A stretch of 64,000 bases of DNA from Paraburkholderia unamae (GTDB lineage Bacteria > Pseudomonadota > Gammaproteobacteria > Burkholderiales > Burkholderiaceae), in the NCBI RefSeq assembly GCF_003268775.1, contig NZ_QLSU01000030.1:48879-112878 (forward strand), given 5' to 3'. The position numbers were made by a program, and so were the translations under genes. The notes under the pieces were generated by a model. It ran no database searches. It was not told the DNA's origin and was given only the letters and a program-made list of their open reading frames with translations. Positions 33,978 through 42,918 of this stretch are shown one piece after another (the stretch's first letter is position 1; the number at the start of each line of letters is the position of its first letter).

Positions 33978-34913
33978 CTACCGCCCGCGCTGTACCGGAA
34001 TGCGCTCGCGATGATCGGGGCGGCTTTGCGGGCCGATCACCTCTAGCATGAAATCGCTGAACGCCTTGAGTTTCGGCGAAACGAAACTGGCCTTCGCCGA
34101 GACGAGGTGAAACGCGCGGCCGCCGTGATCCCACGCATCGAAGGCGGCAACGAGGCGGCCATCGGCAAGCTCCTGCCGCACGAAGATATCGAGCACGCAA
34201 ACGAGGCCAAGACCCCGGCAAGCCGCGCTCACCAGCGCATCGGAGCTATTGAACGAGAGCCTGCCTTCCGGCGAGACAACGGTTTCCTCGCCGTCGCGCG
34301 CGAAAAGCCACGGCTGCGGCTCGGGCCGCCCCTCGGGAAGGAGGCCGAGGCACAGTGACGGATCGAGATCGGCGGGCGAGCGCTCGCGCACGGCGTCCAC
34401 GACGTCGGCGCGTCCGCACACGATATAGCTTGCGCTGTAGAGCGGACGTGCGACCAGTTCCGAATCTTCCACGGCGTCCATACGGATGGCCAGATCGAGT
34501 CCGCGCTCGATGAGCGCGTGCGGCTGATTGGTCAGATTGATATTGACCGAGAGACCGGGATACTGCGCGAGAAACGACGGCAGCGCCGGCAACAGCAGCG
34601 CATGACCGATCGCAATGGGCGCTTCGACATTGAGCGTGCCGCGCACTTCGGCCTGCGCCTGCGCCGCCTCCTGCTCGGCGGCGTGCACGCCTTCCAGCAG
34701 CACCCGGCAGCGCGAATGAAAGCGCTCGCCGGCGTCGGTGAGGCGCAGGTGCCGCGTATTGCGCTGCAAGAGCGTGACGCCCAGATGTTTCTCCAGATTG
34801 CGCACGCACGACGTGACCGTCGCGTTCGCTAGATTCAGCGACTCCGCCGCGCGCGAAAAGCTGCCGCACTCGGTCACGCGCACGAATACTTCCATTGCCC
34901 AAAGTCTGTCCAT
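33978..34913 (-). CDS. LysR-family transcriptional regulator
   Basis: A 311-residue LysR protein, CrgA-like: MDRLWAMEVFVRVTECGSFSRAAESLNLANATVTSCVRNLEKHLG is the HTH. The effector domain includes TLNVEAPIAIGHALLLPALPSFLAQYPGLSVNINLTNQPHALIERGLDLAIRM. It sits between the racemase-like gene and etfA on the same strand as the ETF operon, 23 bases after etfA, so it may be the last gene of that transcript. Confidence 0.92.
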   Translation of the reverse strand: MDRLWAMEVFVRVTECGSFSRAAESLNLANATVTSCVRNLEKHLGVTLLQRNTRHLRLTDAGERFHSRCRVLLEGVHAAEQEAAQAQAEVRGTLNVEAPIAIGHALLLPALPSFLAQYPGLSVNINLTNQPHALIERGLDLAIRMDAVEDSELVARPLYSASYIVCGRADVVDAVRERSPADLDPSLCLGLLPEGRPEPQPWLFARDGEETVVSPEGRLSFNSSDALVSAACRGLGLVCVLDIFVRQELADGRLVAAFDAWDHGGRAFHLVSAKASFVSPKLKAFSDFMLEVIGPQSRPDHRERIPVQRGR

Positions 34914-34936
34914 GCTTCCTCGTTGAAGTTGTCCGC

Positions 34937-35968
34937 TTACCGGCTTGCCTTGCGCGCGTCGGCACGTGCGTTACGGCTCGCGTCCACGCGCGCGATGAGC
35001 GCCGGAAGAAATTCACCCCAGTCGGCCACGATGCCCACGTCCGCCACCCGGAAGATGTCCGCTTCCTCGTCGCTGTTGATCGCGACAATGCGCGTCGTCG
35101 CGCTCACGCCCGCCAGATGCTGCGGCGTGCCGGAGATGCCCACCGCGAGATAGATAGCAGGACTCACGAATTTTCCGGACTGGCCGACCTGATGCGTAAC
35201 GGGCACCCACCCGGCGTCGACGGCGGGCAGGCTCCCGCCGAGCGCCGCGTCGAGACGCGAGGCGAGTTGTGCGAGCAGCTCGAAGCCCTCCGGCCGCTGC
35301 ATGCCGCGCCCGCCGCTCACCACGACGCGCGCCGTTTCGACGGGCAGGCGCGCGGCGTCGCCCGCAACCAGCACGATCTCATCGGCGTCGTGCGGCCCGC
35401 TCGACGCCTCCTGCCATTCCAGCAAACGAGGCGTAGCGGGAGCGTCCGGCGCGCAACCCGCGCCCGAAGTGCGCAACGCCGCAAACCAGGGGCCGCGTTC
35501 CGAGCGAACGCGCACCGTGCTGCGGCCGCCGAAAACCGCGCGATCGGCGTGCACGCCGTTGGCGTCGAACGACACGCCTTGCACGCGCCCGAGCGCGCAG
35601 CCGTTGAACGCGGCGGCAAGCCTCGCGGCAACTTCTTCGCCGAGCGCGCCAGCGGGTGTGCAGACGCAATCACCGGAACCCAGCGCTTGCGCTTCGAGCG
35701 CGCGCATGAGCACACCGGTGAAATCGGCGGCCAGAACCGGGTCGCGCAAGTCCGCGACGGCGATGCAGACGATCTTGCCGAGCGGCAACCGTTGCAGACG
35801 CTCCGCGAGATCGGGCTGATGCGTGCGCGTCACGCATAGGGCGTGCACGTCCAGGCCCTGCGGCCGGGCCATTTCCAGCACGTCGGTGGCTTGGCGCACG
35901 AGTTGCTGGACGTCGTCGAGTTCGTCGAGCAGCAACGCTACGAGGCGGAAAGGAGAAGTCGTGGTCAC
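34937..35968 (-). CDS. etfA: Electron transfer flavoprotein alpha subunit
   Basis: A 343-residue ETF alpha/FixB-type subunit that carries FAD and passes electrons from dehydrogenases to the quinone pool through ETF:quinone oxidoreductase. The C-terminal FAD domain is clear: VVSGGRGMQRPEGFELL, VPVTHQVGQSGKFVSPAIYLAVGISGTPQHLAGV and IVAINSDEEADIFRVADVGIVADW. Start is a GTG at 35968 that overlaps the etfB stop (GTGA). It is clearly a specialised copy, since it lies in an operon with two FAD dehydrogenases and not with fatty acid genes. Confidence 0.93.
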   Translation of the reverse strand: MTTTSPFRLVALLLDELDDVQQLVRQATDVLEMARPQGLDVHALCVTRTHQPDLAERLQRLPLGKIVCIAVADLRDPVLAADFTGVLMRALEAQALGSGDCVCTPAGALGEEVAARLAAAFNGCALGRVQGVSFDANGVHADRAVFGGRSTVRVRSERGPWFAALRTSGAGCAPDAPATPRLLEWQEASSGPHDADEIVLVAGDAARLPVETARVVVSGGRGMQRPEGFELLAQLASRLDAALGGSLPAVDAGWVPVTHQVGQSGKFVSPAIYLAVGISGTPQHLAGVSATTRIVAINSDEEADIFRVADVGIVADWGEFLPALIARVDASRNARADARKASR

Positions 35969-36747
35969 GTCGGGCCTGCGCTATCAAGAAGTTCGAGAAC
36001 GGCGTCGAGTTGGGCTTCGAGTCCGGCGGCGGCGTCGAGCGGCGCGCGCCGCGCGCGCTCCACGCCCGTCGCGGCGACAAACTGCATCGGCACAATGCGC
36101 GCCTCGCCGCCGCCTTGACGGGCGATGGTGTCGATCGTCAGCTTCTTTGCGAGCATGACGTTCTTCATGAGTGGATGGCGCAAGCGGTTGCTGCGCGCGT
36201 TCGTCAGCGTCACAACGCAGTGCGCGGGCACGCGAACGTGTTCGGTCACATGACTGCGCGTGCGCACGGCCCGCAGCGCGCCGTCGCTCTCCGCGCGCAG
36301 TTCCTCCGCCATCGTCACGAGCGCTGCGCCCGCTTCACGCGCCAGCCACGCGCTGAAAGCGCCGTCGTCGAGATCGCCGAATTCGCGGCCGGTGAGCCAC
36401 AATGTGCCCGCACTCGCCGCTCGCACACCCGCCGCCACTTCGCGCGCGAAGGCGGCGGGGTCCCAGCGCGCCGCGTCGTCCACCGCAAGCAGCGCGACGT
36501 GTTCGGGCTTGTGCGCCGCGACCGCGCGCAGCAAGCCGAGCGCGCCGGGGCCCTCGGGCATGTAGACGGCAAGCGTGGCGTCAGGCAGCGATTCGCGCAG
36601 GCGCAGCGCCACTTCGAGCGCGGCTTCATCGAACGGACTGAGCTTGCGCGCGATGCCGTCGAGCAACGCGGCGTCATGCAGCCAGTCGCCTTTGGGCAGC
36701 GGCCACTTCGGGTCGAGCACGCCCGCGAGCAGTACGCAGATCTGCAT
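35965..36747 (-). CDS. etfB: Electron transfer flavoprotein beta subunit
   Basis: A 260-residue ETF beta/FixA-type subunit (SPFDEAALEVALRLRESLPDATLAVYMPEG, then FGDLDDGAFSAWLAREAGAALVTM and SNRLRHPLMKNVMLAKKLTIDTI, which matches the partner-dehydrogenase recognition region). The ATG at 36747 lies one base after the stop of the upstream FAD dehydrogenase gene, so translation is coupled. The N-terminus (MQICVLLAGVLDPKWPLPKG) is divergent from housekeeping EtfB, consistent with a pathway-specific pair. Confidence 0.88.
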   Translation of the reverse strand: MQICVLLAGVLDPKWPLPKGDWLHDAALLDGIARKLSPFDEAALEVALRLRESLPDATLAVYMPEGPGALGLLRAVAAHKPEHVALLAVDDAARWDPAAFAREVAAGVRAASAGTLWLTGREFGDLDDGAFSAWLAREAGAALVTMAEELRAESDGALRAVRTRSHVTEHVRVPAHCVVTLTNARSNRLRHPLMKNVMLAKKLTIDTIARQGGGEARIVPMQFVAATGVERARRAPLDAAAGLEAQLDAVLELLDSAGPT

Positions 36748-36748
36748 G

Positions 36749-38119
36749 CTATTGCTCCGTCCCGGCCGCGCTGCGGGCGGCAAGGCGCCCGAAGATCGCA
36801 GCCTTGCCGAGCGCCGTGCCCGTCATGTACGCGCCGCCGTGAAACCCACCCACGATCTCACCGGCCGCATAGAGCCCTTCGAGCGTCTCGTCGAATACAT
36901 TCACCACGCGCATGCTTGCGTCCACGCGCAAGCCGCAATAGGTGCCGAACACGGCCGCTGTGGAAGGGTAGGCATAGAAAGGCGCGTGCTCGATGCGGCA
37001 CAACTCGCCGTGGCGATGGACGAGATGCGCGCGGCCGAACGCGTCGTCATGCCCGGCATCCACGGCGGCGTTATAGCGCGCGACCGTGTCGAGCAAGGTC
37101 TCCTCCGGCACCTCGATCAGACGCGCAAGTTCGGCAAGACTGTTTGCCTCGATGAAAAGGCCTTCCTCGCGGCGTCGCTCGAAGTCGAGAATGCGCACGC
37201 GATCGTCGCCGCTCTCCATGATGCGTTGATCGAGAATCTGGAATGTCGCGCCATAGGGCTGGCGAATCGCGGCGTCGCCAAGCAGCTTGTATGAAACCGA
37301 TTCGTCGACAAAGCGCTTGCCGTCCTGATTCACGGCAATCGCGCCCTTGTACACGGCGAGACAGCTATGGTGATTCGTTTCGTCGAGCGGGTGCTTGCCG
37401 TAAGTGCCCTTGATATAGGCCATGTCGCGCAGGTCGGCGCCGAATTCCAGCGCCATCTTCAGGCCGTCGCCCACGTTGCCGTCGCCGCCGATGAACACCG
37501 CTTCGTCGTATTGCGGCGCGTAGTGATGCACCATCTGCGCGTTGCGGCAAAATCCGCCGCTCGCGAGAATCACGCCAAGCCGTGCCTCCAGGGTGACGGG
37601 CTCGCCGTCAATCAAGGCGTGCACGCCCGTGAAGCGGCCATCGGCCGCGCGAACGAGGCGGCGTGCCGCCGCGTTCATCGTCACGCTCACGCGGCCCGTT
37701 GCCGCGCAGGCGCGCGCGAGCTGTCGCACGGCGTCCGCCGGATCGACCGAATGCACGCGCGGCACCGACTGTCCCGACGATGTCTCGATGGAAGCGCCGA
37801 ACACCACGCCATGCTCTCGCATCCAGTGATACGTGCCGAGCTGGTTATCGACGTAGGCGCGTACGAGCGATTCGTCGTTGTCGAAGTTGCCGACTTCGCG
37901 CAGGTCGGAAAAGAGCAGGGCGTCGCTGTCCTCCACGCCGTGCTCGCGCTGGAGTTCCGTGCCCGCGAAGGCGAGGCACCCCCCGCTCATCGCGGAGGAG
38001 CCGCCCGTTTCGGGCTGCTTTTCGAGCAGCGTGACGGTGAGGCCCGCATTCGCCGCCTCAAGCGCGGCGCAAAAGCCCGCCATGCCGCCGCCGATTACCA
38101 GAAGGTCGGGTGTGGTCAT
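36749..38119 (-). CDS. FAD-dependent dehydrogenase, fumarate reductase flavoprotein-like
   Basis: A 456-residue flavoprotein of the same superfamily as fumarate reductase, urocanate reductase and 3-ketosteroid dehydrogenase. FAD motif VIGGGMAGFCAALEAANAGLTVTLLEK (residues 7-33) is followed by GGSSAMSGG; the C-terminal FGTYCGLRVDASMRVVNVFDETLEGLYAAGEIVGGFHGGAYM closes the flavin site. No signal peptide and no heme-binding CxxCH, so it is a cytoplasmic dehydrogenase. Start at 38119 with AGGGAGG upstream. Directly upstream of etfB, one base apart, so ETF is its probable electron partner. Confidence 0.9.
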   Translation of the reverse strand: MTTPDLLVIGGGMAGFCAALEAANAGLTVTLLEKQPETGGSSAMSGGCLAFAGTELQREHGVEDSDALLFSDLREVGNFDNDESLVRAYVDNQLGTYHWMREHGVVFGASIETSSGQSVPRVHSVDPADAVRQLARACAATGRVSVTMNAAARRLVRAADGRFTGVHALIDGEPVTLEARLGVILASGGFCRNAQMVHHYAPQYDEAVFIGGDGNVGDGLKMALEFGADLRDMAYIKGTYGKHPLDETNHHSCLAVYKGAIAVNQDGKRFVDESVSYKLLGDAAIRQPYGATFQILDQRIMESGDDRVRILDFERRREEGLFIEANSLAELARLIEVPEETLLDTVARYNAAVDAGHDDAFGRAHLVHRHGELCRIEHAPFYAYPSTAAVFGTYCGLRVDASMRVVNVFDETLEGLYAAGEIVGGFHGGAYMTGTALGKAAIFGRLAARSAAGTEQ

Positions 38120-38129
38120 CGCGCCTCCC

Positions 38130-39572
38130 TCAGCAACGGCTGGCGATTGTCTCGCCCGCCAGTTTGCCGAACACGAGACCCTTGAGCACCGAAGTCGCAC
38201 CCGTATAGTTGCCGTAATACATGCCGATCGTTTCGCCCGCGGCATAGAGGCCCGGAATGGGGGCGCCGTCCGTGTTGAGCACGCGCGCGGCGGCGTCCAC
38301 CTTCAGACCGCCGAACGTGAACACGTTCGCGGAGATGATCGGATAGGCGAAGAACGGCGCGCGGTCCATCGGCAATGCCCAGTTCGACTTGCGCGGTTCG
38401 AGCCCGTGCGTGCCGAGCCCGTCGGCGGCGAGCGGATCGTAGCGGCCTTCGCGGCAGGCCGCGTTGTATGCGGCAACGGTGCTGGCCAGCGTATCAGCCG
38501 GAACACCGAGTTTCGCCGCGAGCACTTCGAGCGTCGGCGCTTCGATTGCGGGCTGGTCGGTGCGGATCGCGAGGCGGTAGTTCGGAATGTCCTTCACGCG
38601 CTGATCGAGGATCACGTAGGCGATGCCTTCATCCTGCTCGTAGATGCGGCGTGTCACGCGTTCGTACCAGGCATCGACCGTACCGGGCGCCTCGTCGGTA
38701 AAGCGCTGCCCGCGCTTGTTGATCAGGATGCCGTACGGAAATACGAAGATCGACGGTTCCGAAACGCCGGAGCGCGGGTCCACAGGCTCCGCGTGGTAGC
38801 TGCCGAACTCGCCGCACGGCGCGGCCCCCGCACGCAGCGCCATGGCGATGCCTTCGCCCTTGTTGTAATAGCCGCCCTTGCACACGGGGCGCAGATAGAC
38901 CGAGCGCGGCCCGAGATACTGGGCGAGCATTTCCGGATTGCCCTCGAAGCCGCCGCTCGCGAGCACGACGGCGCCCGCGTAGCGGCGGCGGCCCGCACCG
39001 CGTTTCCACGCGGCGAGCCCCGCCACCGACCCTTGCGTGTCGATGATCAGCTCGCGCGCCGTGCACTCGTAATGGAAGGTGACGCCAAGCGCCTCGGCCT
39101 GCGCCGCGAGCGCTTCGACCATGGCCTCGCCCCCGCCCACGGGCAACAGGCGCGGCTGCGAGCTTGTGAGGAACTGCGTGGGCAGGAAGTCGAAGCGCAC
39201 GCCCATGTCGCGCAGCCACTGCACCGAGCCGGGCACATGCTCGGCGAAGGTGGAGAGCACGTCCGCGTCGGCGAGCGCGAGCGATGCCGTGGTCTGCGAC
39301 CACGACGAGCGGTCGAGCGCCATTTCCGCCATCAGGTCCGGGTCGGGATAGCAGCTTGCGTTTTCCCCGAGATGCTCCTCGAAATCGTCGGAGACTTCGT
39401 CAAGCGACTTCATGCGCAAATAAGCTTCCGTGAAGCGGCTTTGCCCGCCACGCTCGGCGCGCGTGGCGCGTTCGAGCACACACACGTTCAGGCCGCGCTG
39501 TGCGGCGCTCACGGCAGCCGAAAGGCCCGCTACGCCGCAACCCACTACCACTACGTCAAAATTCTCGTCCAT
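38130..39572 (-). CDS. FAD-dependent dehydrogenase, fumarate reductase flavoprotein-like
   Basis: A 480-residue relative of the two other FAD dehydrogenases here. VVGCGVAGLSAAVSAAQRGLNVCVLERA at residues 8-35 and RGGQSRFTEAYLRM bind FAD; VFTFGGLKVDAAARVLNTDGAPIPGLYAAGETIGMYYGNYTG is the C-terminal flavin motif. Start at 39572, in a frame that extends upstream without coding bias. First gene of the operon FAD-FAD-etfB-etfA with gaps of 10 and 1 bases. Desaturation of a ring or acid substrate with electrons passed to ETF is inferred. Confidence 0.9.
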   Translation of the reverse strand: MDENFDVVVVGCGVAGLSAAVSAAQRGLNVCVLERATRAERGGQSRFTEAYLRMKSLDEVSDDFEEHLGENASCYPDPDLMAEMALDRSSWSQTTASLALADADVLSTFAEHVPGSVQWLRDMGVRFDFLPTQFLTSSQPRLLPVGGGEAMVEALAAQAEALGVTFHYECTARELIIDTQGSVAGLAAWKRGAGRRRYAGAVVLASGGFEGNPEMLAQYLGPRSVYLRPVCKGGYYNKGEGIAMALRAGAAPCGEFGSYHAEPVDPRSGVSEPSIFVFPYGILINKRGQRFTDEAPGTVDAWYERVTRRIYEQDEGIAYVILDQRVKDIPNYRLAIRTDQPAIEAPTLEVLAAKLGVPADTLASTVAAYNAACREGRYDPLAADGLGTHGLEPRKSNWALPMDRAPFFAYPIISANVFTFGGLKVDAAARVLNTDGAPIPGLYAAGETIGMYYGNYTGATSVLKGLVFGKLAGETIASRC

Positions 39573-39690
39573 CGTCTCGCTCTCACTGGTGAAGACACGA
39601 ACGCAGAATAGTGGGCGCGAGCAACGGGGCAAAGCGCCTGGCGGCGAATTCGCCTTTCGATAAAGACGAAAGATGCGCCGCATGCACTCC

Positions 39691-41547
39691 CTAATCGGTG
39701 TGAACTGTCTGGCTTCGGCCGCCGCCGTTGCCGTTCGCGTTGCCATTACGCTTCACGCGATAGTCGAGTTGCGCGCGCGTGAGACCGAGCAGCGCGGCGG
39801 CCTTCGACACATTGCCGTTCGCCTCCGCGAGCGCCGCGTTGACCAGCGCGTCTTCCACATCGCCCAGATTCGCGCCTTGCTGGCGCACCGCTGCGCGCGC
39901 CCAGTCTTCCAGCGAAGCGGGCGGCGTGCCGCCGGAATCGCTTGCGCCTATATTCGCCTCGGCGGCGGCGCTCGCGAGTGCGTCGCGCTTTTCGAGTGTG
40001 CCGGCTTCCGTGAGGCGCATGAGACTCGAATGCGCGAAATTCGAATCGACGCTGAAGAGGTGACGCAGGTCGAGCGATTCCCCATCATCGGCAAGAATAA
40101 TGCCGCGCTCGATCACGTTCTCGAACTCGCGGATATTGCCGGGCCACTTATGGTTGAGCACGGCCTGCAACGCGCGCGGCATGATGCCGGGTACGTGGCG
40201 GCCATGCAGCGCCGAGAGACGCTTGGTGAAATACTCGATCAGCAAAGGCAGATCGTCGCGACGGTCGCGCAGCGGCGGAATATGGATGGGAAAAACGTTG
40301 ATGCGGTAGAACAGGTCCTCGCGAAAGCGGCCCTCCGTCACGGCCTTGGGCAGATCCTCGTTGGTGGCGGCGACGACGCGCACATCGAGCTTGATCGTGC
40401 GGGTGGAGCCGAGCCGCTCGAACTCGCCGTTCTGAAGCACGCGCAACAGCTTGCCCTGCGCGCTGAAGCTGAGAATGCCGATTTCGTCGAGAAAGAGCGT
40501 GCCGCCGTTGGCGGTTTCGAAGCGCCCGGCGCGCGACTCGTTCGCGCCCGAGAACGCGCCGCGCTCCACGCCGAAGAGTTCCGATTCGAGCAGTTGTTCG
40601 GGAATGGCCGCGCAGTTGACTTCCACGAAGGGCTTGTCGGCGCGGCTGCTCCAGCGATGCACTTCGCGCGCGACCGCGCTCTTGCCCACGCCGCTCTCGC
40701 CCGACAGCAGCACCGTCGCGCGCGTGGTCGCCACGCGCCGCACCTTGTGCAGCATGGCCGTGAAGCTGACCGACGAGCCGATGAGCATCGGCATGGCGGG
40801 TTCCGGCTGCGCCGCCGGCGAGGGCGCCGCTTCTGGCGCCGCAACGCTTGCCTTCAAGCCCGAAGCACCTACCATCGCGCGCGCGGGCGGCGGGGCGACA
40901 TGCAGGTAGTGCAGGTCTTCCTCGGGGTCGTCCCAGCTTTCCACGGGCTGCGCGATCACACGGCACTTGGCTTGCCCCATCGCGCGGCACTCCACCTCGC
41001 GCGCGATGATGCGCTTGCCCATGATCTTGCTGAGAAAACCGGACGTGTAGCCAATCCCCATCCAGCAGGCGCTCTCGTGCCCGACGCCATAGTTGGCGAT
41101 ATGGATCTCGTCTTCGCAGTTGTCGTTCCAGAAGAATTCCGAATAACAATAGCCGCGGTGATTGTCGATTTCGATATGCACGGGTTCGGCTTTCACGAAG
41201 CCTTCCAGCGCATGAAGCTGTGCGCCCGCCACGATGATGTCGAGCTGCGAGCGATGAGCACGCACTTTCCAGGCGAGTTCGGCGTCGCGCGAACCCGCTG
41301 TATAGCCCAAACGCGTAATGAGGCGGCGCGTGCCTTCGAGCCCGAGCGAATCGATCATTTCGCGCCGCATCGCGCCGAGCACTTCAACCGGCAGCAGCGC
41401 CATGCGCCGGTCCTGTAGCCAGATGCGTCCCTCAACCGGATTGAAATGCAGTTGCTCAGCGATATCGCTGAAGTCCATTGAGTCAAGCAAAACGAATTCA
41501 GGGGGCAAATTGCACTCCGCCTGTTTTCGTTCGGGGGTCGTGTTCAT
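39691..41547 (-). CDS. Sigma54-dependent activator, XylR/DmpR-like with V4R domain
   Basis: A 618-residue enhancer-binding protein. Residues about 25-130 match the XylR N-terminal sensor domain and about 140-205 the V4R domain (NYGVGHESACWMGIGYTSGFLSKIMGK, with C161, C187 and C195); these bind aromatic effectors directly in XylR, DmpR and MopR. The AAA+ domain has Walker A GESGVGKS (283-290), GAFSGA (330-335, where most relatives have GAFTGA) and Walker B LFLDE (351-355). The C-terminal Fis-type HTH is NVSKAAALLGLTRAQLDYRVKR. Start at 41547 with AAGGA. Divergent from the meta-cleavage operon with a -24/-12 promoter in between. Confidence 0.94.
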   Translation of the reverse strand: MNTTPERKQAECNLPPEFVLLDSMDFSDIAEQLHFNPVEGRIWLQDRRMALLPVEVLGAMRREMIDSLGLEGTRRLITRLGYTAGSRDAELAWKVRAHRSQLDIIVAGAQLHALEGFVKAEPVHIEIDNHRGYCYSEFFWNDNCEDEIHIANYGVGHESACWMGIGYTSGFLSKIMGKRIIAREVECRAMGQAKCRVIAQPVESWDDPEEDLHYLHVAPPPARAMVGASGLKASVAAPEAAPSPAAQPEPAMPMLIGSSVSFTAMLHKVRRVATTRATVLLSGESGVGKSAVAREVHRWSSRADKPFVEVNCAAIPEQLLESELFGVERGAFSGANESRAGRFETANGGTLFLDEIGILSFSAQGKLLRVLQNGEFERLGSTRTIKLDVRVVAATNEDLPKAVTEGRFREDLFYRINVFPIHIPPLRDRRDDLPLLIEYFTKRLSALHGRHVPGIMPRALQAVLNHKWPGNIREFENVIERGIILADDGESLDLRHLFSVDSNFAHSSLMRLTEAGTLEKRDALASAAAEANIGASDSGGTPPASLEDWARAAVRQQGANLGDVEDALVNAALAEANGNVSKAAALLGLTRAQLDYRVKRNGNANGNGGGRSQTVHTD

Positions 41548-41888
41548 ATTCGTCCTTCGTTGCCCAGCCACGATCGATGCAGGCGCAACGATACGGGCGG
41601 CGCATTCCGTCCGTAAATTCATGAAATCCCGCACTGGCGGCTCGCGTCGCGACGGACATTTCATGATTTTCTGGATTTCAATGTGGGCGAGCGCACACGG
41701 CCCGCGTGCGACGGGCGCGCTTGAAAACACGCCGGGGCCTTACTGGACAGGGCAGCGCGCGAATACGGGGCACATGGCCAAGGTGCATGGCATACCCTTT
41801 GCTTATTAGGGCTCGCGCTTCACGAAAGTCTTCTGGCTTTCGCGCAATCGACAAGTTCTTAACGGAAAACGTGCTGGACGGAGGAGAT
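41548..41888. other. 341-base control region between the sigma54 activator and the meta-cleavage operon
   Basis: No coding sequence is supported. It holds a -24/-12 promoter at 41788-41803 reading right. About 120-170 bases upstream of that is a 9-bp inverted repeat, TCATGAAAT (41619-41627) and ATTTCATGA (41658-41666), with centres about 39 bases apart, i.e. near four helical turns. This is the position and phasing of XylR-class upstream activating sequences (inference). Confidence 0.7.
41788..41803 (+). promoter_or_regulatory. Sigma54 (-24/-12) promoter of the meta-cleavage operon
   Basis: TGGCATACCCTTTGCT carries GG at 41789-41790 and GC at 41801-41802 with exactly ten bases between, matching the TGGCAC-N5-TTGCW consensus at nearly all positions. 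Transcription would start near 41813-41815, about 75 bases before the dioxygenase start. The divergent gene encodes a sigma54 activator. Confidence 0.8.
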
Positions 41889-42803
41889 ATGGCCGAAACG
41901 GCTGCCGCAATTTCTAACCTTGGCTATGTCGTGCTGGGGGTGAAGGATCTCGGTGCATGGGCGGATTTCGCTCACAACCTGATGGGGTTTCAGATCGCGT
42001 CTCGCGATGACGGCAATGCGCTGGTGCTGCGCATGGACGAGTACATGCAGCGCATCGTGCTCGAAAAGAATGAGGCCGACGACATTCAGGAAGCCGGTTG
42101 GGAGTTCGAGACCGAAGACGAACTCAACCGCTACGCAGCGCAACTGCGCGAGCGCGGCATCACGGTGACACAAGGTGACCGCGATTATCGCGCGCGCCGC
42201 CGGGTCGAAAAGCTCTACTACTGCGAAGACCCGAACGGCTATCGCCACGCCTTCTATTTCGGCCCCGAAATTGCGCAGATGACGAATCCGTTCCGCTCGA
42301 ACGTCATGCGCGGCGCGGGCTTCGAAACCGGGTCGCTCGGCATCGGCCACATTCTCACGACCGCGAACAACTACGGCGAGTCCGTCGACTTCTACCGCTC
42401 GATAATGGGGCTGCGCGTGAGCGACTACATTCGCGAGGAGCGCGCCCCCGGCATCGTCGTGGACGCGACGTTCATGCACACGAAAACGGGCCGCCACCAT
42501 TCCCTCGCCACCGCGGCCATTCCCGGTCCCAAGCGCCTCAATCACCTCATGGTGCAGGTCAAGGAGATGGACGACGTCGGTCTCGCCTATGACCGGTGCA
42601 CCGCGGCCGGCGTGCCGATGTTCCTGCATCTCGGCCATCACCCGAACGACCAGATGTTCTCGTTCTACGTGCAAACGCCCTCGGGCTTCGCACTCGAATA
42701 CGGCTACGGCGGCATCGTGATCGACGACGCGACGTGGAAGGTCGTCAACTATTCGAAGATGAGCGACTGGGGCCACAAGCGCACGCCGCCCGTGCCCGCC
42801 TGA
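41889..42803 (+). CDS. Extradiol (meta-cleavage) catechol dioxygenase, type I two-domain
   Basis: A 304-residue vicinal oxygen chelate extradiol dioxygenase that opens a catechol ring next to the two hydroxyls using Fe(II). Ligands are H154 (GIGHILTTAN), H219 (LNHLMVQ) and E270 (GFALEYGYGG), and H204 and Y260 fit the conserved second-shell residues. The N-terminal domain (residues 8-125) is the non-catalytic copy. Size and motifs place it with BphC/HsaC-type enzymes that accept catechols carrying bulky side chains. GGAGGAG precedes the ATG at 41889. First gene after the sigma54 promoter. Confidence 0.93.
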   Translation: MAETAAAISNLGYVVLGVKDLGAWADFAHNLMGFQIASRDDGNALVLRMDEYMQRIVLEKNEADDIQEAGWEFETEDELNRYAAQLRERGITVTQGDRDYRARRRVEKLYYCEDPNGYRHAFYFGPEIAQMTNPFRSNVMRGAGFETGSLGIGHILTTANNYGESVDFYRSIMGLRVSDYIREERAPGIVVDATFMHTKTGRHHSLATAAIPGPKRLNHLMVQVKEMDDVGLAYDRCTAAGVPMFLHLGHHPNDQMFSFYVQTPSGFALEYGYGGIVIDDATWKVVNYSKMSDWGHKRTPPVPA

Positions 42804-42808
42804 GCGTA

Positions 42809-42825
42809 GCGGCGCGAAACGCCGC
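42809..42825 (+). terminator. Hairpin after the dioxygenase gene
   Basis: GCGGCG (42809-42814) pairs with CGCCGC (42820-42825) around CGAAA, five bases after the dioxygenase stop. No T run follows, so it may attenuate transcription or protect the mRNA end rather than terminate, as the operon continues. Confidence 0.4.
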
Positions 42826-42918
42826 CACGCCGCATCCCCGCCAGGACGATGTGAACCGGCTCGCGTTGCCGGCGGGGAGTTGTTTTGCCCTTTTTCCAGG
42901 GGCAAGTGAGGATCTGGA

